Of a stretch of DNA of 14,152 nt, positions 1 to 6,439 are shown piece after piece. A program made the position numbers and the translations under genes. Source of the DNA: Planctomycetota bacterium (GTDB lineage: Bacteria; Planctomycetota; Planctomycetia; Pirellulales; Pirellulaceae); the NCBI GenBank assembly GCA_024274855.1, contig JAJSAJ010000262.1, forward strand, positions 1 to 14,152, in the 5' to 3' direction. Under the pieces are notes generated by a model, which was given only the letters and a program-made list of their open reading frames with translations, was not told the origin of the DNA and searched no databases. Within the stretch, counting starts at the first letter, position 1. Each line of letters starts with the position of its first letter.

Positions 1-1568
1 AGGTTTTCCGTGGCGAGTTCGTCCGGGTTCTTAGGTGGTTCAGGCTCCAACTCGACATAGCCGGCCGTCCAGAGTATCCGCAACATACGATCGAGCGTCT
101 TCTGGCCATCTTCGAGCCATTTGCCGGACATGAGTCGTTTCCCGACGATGCCTCGAATCCGCTCGACGTCTGGTGATGCGTCCAGCCAGTAGGCCAACAG
201 ACGCCAGGGCAGGGCACCGCGGCTGGCCAGTCGGCGAGGCGAGGCAGCTCGTAACTTGTCGAATTGTGCCTCGGTCCAGTATTGCTGAGTTGCTCGCCGT
301 TTCGGCATCTTCTTCTTCAGTTTCTTTTTGGCTTTTCGTAACTGCGGATCTTTCGTGTCCTCTGGAATACTGTCGTATTTCGTTCGCCAACGCAGCAGTT
401 TGACATCGTCTTCATGCGCCAGCACGAAGACGAATCCCTGGTCGTCGAATTGAGGTCGTCCCGCTCGCCCAAAAATCTGATGGGCACTGCTCGGATTAAT
501 GACTTTCTTATCACCGGGCGGGCCTTTCAGCAGGTTCGGCATGACGACGCTTCTGGCTGGTAAGTTGATACCGGCTGACAGGGTCTCGGTACAAATGGTC
601 AAAGCCAGCAACTTGCGTTGAAACAGCTCTTCCACAATACGTTTGTACTTGGGCAGGACACCGGCATGGTGGACACCAACGCCGCGCATCAGCAATTGAC
701 GCAGTTTCGGGCCTGCACCCTGCGACCAGTCATATTCCTTGAGTTCATCAACAAGTTGACTTTGCTGCTCGCTGCTGATCAGTTTCTTGCCCCGTACCTG
801 TTCAGCCACATTCCAACATGTCTCGCGATTGAAACAGAATACCAAAGCCGGTGTCTTGCGAGCTTCCTCGTCCCCCGCTGCCATCGATTCAAGAAACTCG
901 GTCAACAGCATGTCCCCGATCCACTGGTAGGTCAGCGGTACTTTGCGCTCGTCACTCTGTACAAGATCCAAGCGCCTGTTGTGACTGTGGTCCAGCCAGC
1001 TAAGAAACTCGACACTGTTTCCGACTGTGGCGGAGAGGAGCAATGTTCGTACCTGAGGTGGGAGTAAGCCAAGTGTCAGTTCCCATACAATACCCCGTTC
1101 CGGGTCATTGAAGCTGTGAAACTCATCCATCACAACAGCGCTGACTTGATCGAAGTCGAACTCGTCGGACCTCAGGAGACGGTTGAACAGGATTTCTGCC
1201 ACGACCACCAGGATGCGCGCGTCGGGATTGATTCGTCGATTACCTGTCACCAGCCCGACGTCATCAGCCTGAAATCCCCATCGGACGGCGGCTTCTTGCA
1301 TTTCGTAGAACTTCTGGTCTGTCAATGCAATCAAGGGTGTTGTGTAGTAAGCGACCGTATTGTTGTGAAGGGCTTCGAATAATGCAGCTTCCGCGATCAG
1401 TGTCTTGCCCATTCCCGTAGGCGCGCAGACCATCACGCCTTGCTTGGCCGTAAACCAGGCCAACAGGGCCTCCTCCTGGACCGGGTAAGGTTCGTACGGC
1501 AGTTGCTCCAGATAAAGTGCCGCAAGATCGTCGCGATTTGATGGGTCCACACAATTCCCCGAATTCAT
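1..1568 (-). CDS. Ski2/Mtr4-like DExH-box ATP-dependent helicase, C-terminus outside window
   Basis: The frame is open from the ATG at 1568 to the window edge, giving 522 residues with no stop, so the gene is partial at its 3' end. Superfamily 2 helicase motifs appear in order: Walker A APTGMGKT (residues 49-56), motif Ia TTPLIAL (76-82), motif II DEFH (148-151), motif III SAT (179-181), a motif IV-like VFCFN (243-247), motif V TETLSAGINLPA (327-338) and motif VI HQIFGRAGRPQ (363-373). Motifs V and VI are close to those of Ski2/Mtr4 RNA helicases, so ATP-driven RNA or DNA unwinding in the cytoplasm is expected; the substrate is unknown. A lysine-rich stretch lies at about residues 408-425, after the helicase core. 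The start is well fixed: an in-frame TAA lies a short way upstream and no other ATG, GTG or TTG intervenes. It diverges from the small plus-strand gene at 1829. Nuclease or Cas3 motifs were not seen. Confidence 0.9.
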   Translation of the reverse strand, partial: MNSGNCVDPSNRDDLAALYLEQLPYEPYPVQEEALLAWFTAKQGVMVCAPTGMGKTLIAEAALFEALHNNTVAYYTTPLIALTDQKFYEMQEAAVRWGFQADDVGLVTGNRRINPDARILVVVAEILFNRLLRSDEFDFDQVSAVVMDEFHSFNDPERGIVWELTLGLLPPQVRTLLLSATVGNSVEFLSWLDHSHNRRLDLVQSDERKVPLTYQWIGDMLLTEFLESMAAGDEEARKTPALVFCFNRETCWNVAEQVRGKKLISSEQQSQLVDELKEYDWSQGAGPKLRQLLMRGVGVHHAGVLPKYKRIVEELFQRKLLALTICTETLSAGINLPARSVVMPNLLKGPPGDKKVINPSSAHQIFGRAGRPQFDDQGFVFVLAHEDDVKLLRWRTKYDSIPEDTKDPQLRKAKKKLKKKMPKRRATQQYWTEAQFDKLRAASPRRLASRGALPWRLLAYWLDASPDVERIRGIVGKRLMSGKWLEDGQKTLDRMLRILWTAGYVELEPEPPKNPDELATEN

Positions 1569-1816
1569 TCTGTCCGCTCTGTCACGAAAGAAAATTGCAC
1601 ACGAGTCTTAACAGTTTTCAGTATCCGATGCGGCGCGTCAATCCGTGCGGTTCTGCAAAGGTGTCCATGGTCTGCGTCTTTGTTGGGATTTGTTGCAAAC
1701 CAAGCAAGAGAAAAGGATTTCGGAGGTGGCGTCTGCCGGAGACTCGCCCCAAGATTCCAAACGGCTAGACTTGTTTCTGGTTGCTGAAACACGGAAGGGA
1801 TTGTGGCTGGATCTAC

Positions 1817-1821
1817 GGAGG
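1817..1821 (+). promoter_or_regulatory. Strong Shine-Dalgarno GGAGG
   Basis: A full GGAGG core, followed by three more G, ends 7 bases before the ATG at 1829. It is the strongest ribosome binding site in the window and is the main reason to accept the small gene after it and to prefer this start over the in-frame ATG at 1781. Confidence 0.7.
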
Positions 1822-1828
1822 GGGATCG

Positions 1829-2167
1829 ATGAAGAGGCATTCATTGAGAATTAGTATTCGGGCGGTCGTTGTCGAATTACTTGGGCTATTCGTGTTGGTC
1901 TGGTTGATCCTGCCGACTGGGCCGGCGCATGAAAACCGAGTCGTGACACCGATATTGCAGGTTCCGCCACTCGAGTCGGCTTCGTTGGCCATGACGCCAG
2001 TAGGACCGACTGATCCGATCAGACGGCATGCCTATGTGGCTCGCCAGCTTGATTATCACGCCCTGTTCTTTTGGAAGCTGTTGTCCAAGCATTTCAAGCA
2101 GGTGCTGATTCCTGATCGGCGACTTGCTCCGGACCCTTCAGCCGCCAACCACGGGCGGGACGACTAG
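1829..2167 (+). CDS. Small membrane-anchored protein of unknown function (112 aa)
   Basis: I do not recognise this protein. The N-terminus is basic (MKRHSLRISIR) and is followed by one hydrophobic stretch at about residues 12-31 (AVVVELLGLFVLVWLILPTG), which fits a signal anchor or uncleaved signal peptide. The remaining 80 or so residues are soluble in character, with a proline-rich part and an aromatic/basic patch (HALFFWKLLSKHFKQ) that could form an amphipathic helix. Support for a real gene is the strong ribosome binding site and the membrane-protein character; against it are its short length and lack of a known family. Its last 30 bases overlap the end of the convergent moaD-like gene, so the two transcripts would share antisense 3' ends. 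Confidence 0.55.
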   Translation: MKRHSLRISIRAVVVELLGLFVLVWLILPTGPAHENRVVTPILQVPPLESASLAMTPVGPTDPIRRHAYVARQLDYHALFFWKLLSKHFKQVLIPDRRLAPDPSAANHGRDD

Positions 2168-2365
2168 CAGTGTGTCGCCGTCAGCCAGATTATGTTGGTG
2201 GGTGCGAATCAGGGCGCCATTGACCGTTAATGTTTGCACGTGATCTGGCGCAATACCGAGTACCGTCAGCACATCGCCAATCGTCGCCGATGACGGTAGA
2301 TGCAGCAGGCCGGTTGCCGGTTCTCGCTGTTTCAAAGAACCCATCAGTTGGATTGTGATTTGCAT
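2138..2365 (-). CDS. MoaD/ThiS-family sulfur-carrier protein (aorD-like)
   Basis: A 75-residue beta-grasp protein ending in the diagnostic Gly-Gly (VVPPVVGG). In this family the terminal glycine is adenylated and thiocarboxylated to deliver sulfur, for MoaD into molybdopterin. Other family features are the hydrophobic N-terminal strand MQITIQL, the stretch ATIGDVLTVLGI, and LADGDTLLVVPPV near the end. Its position at the end of an aldehyde oxidoreductase cluster matches known tungsten AOR operons, where a MoaD-like gene follows aorC, so a role in making the tungsto-bispterin cofactor is inferred. I chose the ATG at 2365 because it begins the conserved fold. A TTG at 2416 would add 17 residues and overlap the aorC stop, but no convincing ribosome binding site precedes it. 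ThiS-like function cannot be excluded by sequence alone. Confidence 0.82.
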   Translation of the reverse strand: MQITIQLMGSLKQREPATGLLHLPSSATIGDVLTVLGIAPDHVQTLTVNGALIRTHQHNLADGDTLLVVPPVVGG

Positions 2366-2412
2366 GTTTCTAACCTGCAAGGCCGTCGTTCCCGCAGGGA
2401 TGTTTCCGGTGC

Positions 2413-3810
2413 TCAAAGTGTGTCGCGCGTACCAAAGAAGAGGGTATGGCCGGGTGATGGGTTTGTTGGAATTATCGTGTCCTGAAACCGATACGATCTG
2501 GCGGCAGTTGGCTTGCCGAGCAGGGTGGTCGAGGCGAGGCGGCCGCCAATGTTCATTGCGATATAGGCTTTTCGTACGTCGAAAGCGTTTTCGCGCAGAT
2601 AGTTTTTCCAGATGCCCATCGGCGTTTGCGTCTGTATTATCCCCTTGATCATTCCGATATCCGTCAGCATTCCCACATCCGAGGCTTGCCCGGTCAGAAT
2701 CGCGCCGATAAGACGGTCATTCCGCCAAAGCAGCTTTCGGTAAACCGATCGGTGCGGATCTGAAATCACGACCTCATCGGCGTCTGGCTCCGCGAACCGA
2801 CCATAGCTGGCGGACTGCAATCCGCAGACTTCGAGAACGTTCATCGACAAACTGCCCGGATACGAAATATCATTTCCGGTCATGTTGGCACCGGCAATGC
2901 GGCCATGATCGACCGCCGTCGGATGGATGGCGTGAACCGCTTTTTCGTCACTGAGCATTACAGGGCCCTGTGCCACGTCACCCGCCGCAAAGACATTCGG
3001 TATGTTTGTCTGCATGTGGCGGTCGACCAGGATTCCGGCATCGGTCAGGACGGATGTGTTCTGAACCAATTCCAAGTTCGGCCGAACTCCGGTTGCCAGG
3101 ACAACCAGATCAGCCTCAACCTTCCGGCCGTCACGTAGCTGTACGCTTGGGGTTCCGTTCACATCGACAATTTCCAGGACCGATTGGCCAGTGTGGACTG
3201 CAATGCCTTGCTGGGTGACCCAGTCTTGGACAATCCTCGCGGATTAGGCATCGAGCATGGTAGGCAGTACCTGATCTTGTTGCTCGATAACGGTCAGTGT
3301 CCAGTGTTGTTTGAACATTGCGTTCAGGACAATCATGCCAACGAAGCCGGCGCCGACCAAGACAACGCGTGGCTTGGAGATTGGCGTCAGTCGATCGAGC
3401 GCCGACTGGACATGGGCCAGCGACCACATTGGCTGAACGCCCGGAAGATCGATTCCATTGATTGGCGGCGGGACAGGCCGGCTGCCAGTGGCAATCAGCA
3501 GTTTATCGAACGGTAGTGTCGTCTGGTCGGACAAGACGACGGTTTGGTGTTTCAGGTGGATGCTCTCGGCTCGGGCATGATGAAGCACGGAAATGGACAA
3601 CCGTCGGAAGAAATTCTCATCGGCGATCAGCGTTTGGCTGCGCGGGATCTGGTTCGCCAGCCAATACGGCAGGGTCATGCGGCTGTGGGCTGGTTCGTCG
3701 GCGACCAGCGTGATTCGGGACGGCTGTTGCTCGAATTGCCGGATCGTCTCTACCGCGTTGATAGCCGCCGGCCCGGCACCAATAATAACGTGGTGGGTCT
3801 TTCGGGTCAT
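2413..3810 (-). pseudogene. AorC-like FAD/NAD(P) pyridine nucleotide oxidoreductase, interrupted by in-frame TAA
   Basis: Two open segments lie in the same frame and join into one 465-codon protein with a single TAA (3244-3246) as codon 189. The N-terminal part has the FAD-binding GAGPAA (residues 11-16), ATGSRP (107-112) and a second dinucleotide motif GAGFVG (153-158). After the stop the protein resumes with SARIVQDWVTQQGI, then LATGVRPN and the FAD motif AAGDVA (275-280). The order is that of the pyridine nucleotide-disulfide oxidoreductase family. In AorABC enzymes this subunit passes electrons from the iron-sulfur chain to NAD+. The break falls inside the NAD-binding domain, so neither fragment should work alone. 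Start ATG at 3810 has GGGAAG a few bases upstream. The gene lies 220 bases after aorB, much of that gap being a transposable element. It may be a pseudogene, or intact if the TAA is a base-call error. Confidence 0.85.
3244..3246 (-). other. In-frame TAA stop interrupting aorC
   Basis: On the minus strand the codons read GAT GCC TAA TCC GCG AGG ATT. The reading frame is the same on both sides, so this is a substitution-type nonsense codon and not a frameshift. A single change from GAA, CAA or AAA would restore the frame. TAA is not a selenocysteine or pyrrolysine codon. Confidence 0.85.
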
Positions 3811-3838
3811 ATCGTGCTTCCCGCAAGTGTCTGATTTC

Positions 3839-3974
3839 GTAGCCGTTCACGCCGCTGGGGTCTGACGCAATTTTCGGCGGAGAAAGCGTTTCTTTACGCG
3901 AACACATTTTGTCGCCGAAAATGGGTCTGACCCCTTGGAAGCAAACCGGTGGCCTACATTCCGTGAACGGTTAC
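3839..3974. mobile_element. Miniature inverted-repeat element, long form, IS66-like ends (copy A)
   Basis: A 136-bp non-coding element with terminal inverted repeats: gtagccgttcacg at the left, and at the right the reverse complement of gtaaccgttcacg (12 of 13 match). It is flanked by a perfect 8-bp direct repeat, ctgatttc, at 3831-3838 and 3975-3982, the footprint of a target-site duplication. Inside are two copies of gggtctgac (3858-3866 and 3923-3931) enclosing a perfect 10-bp inverted repeat, attttcggcg at 3870-3879 and cgccgaaaat at 3913-3922. GTAA ends plus an 8-bp duplication are the hallmark of the IS66 family, so I infer mobilisation by an IS66 transposase encoded elsewhere. It lies between aorB and aorC; without it and one target repeat the gap would be only 76 bases. 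Confidence 0.85.
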
Positions 3975-4030
3975 CTGATTTCTAACAGTCAGAATGTGAA
4001 TGATGGTGCGTGATTGCGGACAAATTATTC

Positions 4031-5863
4031 TCAGAGGTCATCGATCCCTAATTCGGCCAGTTTTTGTTTCGTGGGAATCCCCTCGGGTGTCCAGCCTCGA
4101 TGTTCGTAGTAAGCGGCCAGCATGGTGTTGAGGTCGACCGTCACGCCGGCTGCCGGTCCGGACGTGTGCGCTTCATTCAGCAGGCGATCGGGCAGGGAAT
4201 CATCGGCCCGGGTCAAGCCGGCCCTCAGATTGAACAGACGTTCCACGTTCCATGTGCGTTGGCCGATCATCAGAAAGTCGTCATACGAAAAATCGTGGCC
4301 GGTGATCGCAGCGACGCACGGGACCAGCAAGTCGGTCGTTCCGCCGGTCGCTCCGGCGAACGAGCAGACGCCCGTGTTGTCATGTGCCGTGGTGCGATGT
4401 TGTTCATCGGCAACCCAGGGTCCTTTGCCGATCGGCGTGTGAGGATCCATCGTGGTCGTTTCGGCGCCACACGTCCATGCGCGCAGATGGCATGCACCTC
4501 GGTTGCTGGTTGCATAGGCAACTCCCATCCCTTGAAAGGCTCGCGGGTCATAGGCGGGGAATTCCTGGCCTTTGGTGCCCATGAATACCTCGGGATGCCC
4601 GAAGCTGTCTCCCATTCGCTTGCTGCCCTCGGCCAGCACGTTCCCGAATCCTTCCCGATAGGCCGTTGCTTCGGTCATCCGGATCAGCGCTTGGGCGGAT
4701 CCGAAGACCAGCGGCAACTCGACATCCTGATCGGTTATCACGCCGCGTTCGTACAGCTCCATCGCGGCGGCGATGGTCGCTCCCATCGAAATCGGATCCA
4801 TGCCGAGGTCATTGCACAGCCAATGGGCTTTGATCACCGCGTCCAAATCATCGACACCCACATCAGCGCCGAGTGACCATGCCGTCTCGTATTCAGGTCC
4901 TTCGGTTGCGTTCTTCCAATTGCGGCGGTGCATATTGACCAGGTACTTGTCAGCTGCCTCGTTCAACCGTGTGACGCGCCCGCAGGCAACCGTGCACGCA
5001 TAGCAGGCTTTGTTGGCAACCAGACGTTGTTGTCGAATTGCGGTGCCGTTCAGATTGTCGAAGTGTTCGAATTGTCCCTGTCGAAAATTGTAGGCGGGCA
5101 GGCCTCCGTGCGCTTGGGTAAAGTCCATTGTGGCTGGCGTCCCCAAGTCGGAAAACATCTTGCGAGTTGGATTGGCCTGCATTTCTCCGCGAATTTCCCA
5201 GACGGCTTTCATGAAGGCCTCCGGATTCGCGACGTCGATCCGGCCGGTCCCTCGTACGGCGATCGCTTTGAGGTTTTTCGAGCCCATGACGGCACCAACG
5301 CCACTTCGTCCGGCCGCTCGATGTTTGTCGTTCATGATCGAGGCAAAGCGGACCAGCTTTTCTCCGGCCGGTCCGATCGATGCGACGCGAATGTCGGGGA
5401 TGGCCAAATGGCGGCGTAGCCAATCTTCCGTGTCAAAAACGCCCTGGCCCCATATGTTGGATGCGTCGCGCAGTTGGACGAAATCGTCGTAGATCAGCAA
5501 GTAGACCGGCTTGGCCGCCTTCCCTTCGACAATCAACAGATCATAGCCGGCCAACTTCAGCTCGGGCCCCCAATGACCACCCGAATTGGATGTCGTGATC
5601 GCGCCGGTCTGCGCACCCTTGGTGACAACCATGTAGCGAGCGGCGCAGGGGACCGGGGTTCCGGTCAGCGGCCCGGTGGCGAATATCAGCCGGTTTTCCG
5701 GATCGAGTGGGTCCGCGGCCGGATTCATCTCTTGAATCAGATAGCGTGCGGCAACGCCGCGTGCTCCGAGGAAGTCGCGATTCCACGCGTCCGGAATCGA
5801 CTCGATCCGAGTCGAGCCCGAGGTCAGATTGACACGGAGCAGCTTACCTGTCCAACCGGCCAT
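4031..5863 (-). CDS. aorB: Tungsten-dependent aldehyde:ferredoxin oxidoreductase-family catalytic subunit (AorB-like)
   Basis: A 610-residue protein, the usual length for the AOR family, which oxidises aldehydes to carboxylic acids at a tungsten bispterin centre in the cytoplasm. The N-terminus (MAGWTGKLLRVNL) and MGSKNLKAIAV (193-203) are typical. The [4Fe-4S] ligands are the expected CxxCxxxC at Cys287, Cys290 and Cys294 plus the distant Cys500. EGPEYE (321-326) and the pterin-site stretch around YATSNRGACHLRA (450-462) are present. No key residue appears to be lost. The ATG at 5863 overlaps the aorA stop by one base (TGATG), and AAGGAG at 5871-5876 lies 7 bases upstream, so translational coupling is likely. 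A longer in-frame extension to 5941 runs inside aorA and lacks family character. Neighbouring aorA, an aorC-like gene and a MoaD-like gene indicate the NAD-linked AorABC type. Aldehyde specificity, and use of tungsten over molybdenum, cannot be read from sequence. Confidence 0.93.
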   Translation of the reverse strand: MAGWTGKLLRVNLTSGSTRIESIPDAWNRDFLGARGVAARYLIQEMNPAADPLDPENRLIFATGPLTGTPVPCAARYMVVTKGAQTGAITTSNSGGHWGPELKLAGYDLLIVEGKAAKPVYLLIYDDFVQLRDASNIWGQGVFDTEDWLRRHLAIPDIRVASIGPAGEKLVRFASIMNDKHRAAGRSGVGAVMGSKNLKAIAVRGTGRIDVANPEAFMKAVWEIRGEMQANPTRKMFSDLGTPATMDFTQAHGGLPAYNFRQGQFEHFDNLNGTAIRQQRLVANKACYACTVACGRVTRLNEAADKYLVNMHRRNWKNATEGPEYETAWSLGADVGVDDLDAVIKAHWLCNDLGMDPISMGATIAAAMELYERGVITDQDVELPLVFGSAQALIRMTEATAYREGFGNVLAEGSKRMGDSFGHPEVFMGTKGQEFPAYDPRAFQGMGVAYATSNRGACHLRAWTCGAETTTMDPHTPIGKGPWVADEQHRTTAHDNTGVCSFAGATGGTTDLLVPCVAAITGHDFSYDDFLMIGQRTWNVERLFNLRAGLTRADDSLPDRLLNEAHTSGPAAGVTVDLNTMLAAYYEHRGWTPEGIPTKQKLAELGIDDL

Positions 5864-6363
5864 CAGCGATCTCCTTGCCTGATATCGGCCGTTGCGGCCA
5901 CGTGTTGAAAGTGAACATGCTCGGCCCAATCGGCAAACCAACGTCCCGTCTGGTCGGTGTCAAGCAGCTGGATCGCATCGGTCGGGCAGCTGGCGACACA
6001 AGCCGGTTGTCCGCCGCATAAATCGCATTTGGCAGCTTTGTTACCTTGTGGCATCGAGAAGACGGTTCCGAACGGGCAGGTCAGAGTGCACAGGTTACAG
6101 CCAATGCAAAGCGAGGAGATGACACATTTGGCGCCTGTCTCCGGGTCGATGGCGATGGCGTTTACCGGGCACGCGTTCATGCACCAGGCTTCGTCACATT
6201 GCAAACATGTGTGTGGTGCGTAGCTGGCCTCTTCGTCGAAAATGCTGACGCGCACCAAGCTGTGCGACGGCTGAAACGTCCCCGTTTGTACCCAGGCGCA
6301 CGCCAGTTCACATTGCCGACAACCGGTGCATTTTTGCGGAATGATGTTCAGCCGTTTGCCCAT
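5863..6363 (-). CDS. aorA: Four-[4Fe-4S] ferredoxin-like electron-transfer subunit (AorA-like)
   Basis: A 166-residue protein with 16 cysteines in four cluster motifs: Cys12/15/18/22, Cys53/56/61/65, Cys86/89/92/96 and Cys113/116/122/126. The second and fourth have the wider CxxCxxxxCxxxC spacing, as in DmsB/HycB-type polyferredoxins. No signal peptide or twin-arginine motif is present, so it is cytoplasmic. In AorABC enzymes this subunit wires the catalytic subunit to the FAD subunit. Start choice: ATG at 6363 has GGGAG 8 bases upstream; an in-frame GTG at 6378 would add five residues and overlap that site. The gene overlaps aorB by one base and appears to open the cluster, 76 bases after the tolC-like gene on the same strand. 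I saw no clear terminator in that gap, so co-transcription with tolC cannot be excluded. Confidence 0.9.
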   Translation of the reverse strand: MGKRLNIIPQKCTGCRQCELACAWVQTGTFQPSHSLVRVSIFDEEASYAPHTCLQCDEAWCMNACPVNAIAIDPETGAKCVISSLCIGCNLCTLTCPFGTVFSMPQGNKAAKCDLCGGQPACVASCPTDAIQLLDTDQTGRWFADWAEHVHFQHVAATADIRQGDR

Positions 6364-6439
6364 TGTCAGGACTCCCACGAAAAATGGCTCATTTCCAAGA
6401 ACCTACCAAAGCAATCGACGAAATGCCAGACAGATGCAC

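Noticed and set aside
618..1382. Plus-strand open frames at 618-1067 and 1116-1382
   Set aside because: They run antisense through the helicase gene, whose motifs I-VI are continuous in one minus-strand frame from 1568 to the window edge.
1..1568. Cas3 or defence-island helicase
   Set aside because: No HD nuclease domain, no cas genes or CRISPR repeats nearby; motifs V and VI are Ski2/Mtr4-like.
3244..3246. Programmed recoding of the stop in aorC
   Set aside because: The codon is TAA. Selenocysteine uses TGA and pyrrolysine TAG, and no slippery site or frame change is present; mutation or sequencing error is simpler.
3870..3922. Rho-independent terminator between aorB and aorC
   Set aside because: The inverted repeat is not followed by a T run on the minus strand, its loop is long (about 33 bases), and it is explained as part of the mobile element.
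4064..4876. Plus-strand open frame (270 codons)
   Set aside because: Antisense to aorB, whose cluster ligands and pterin motifs are intact; the translation has no family character.
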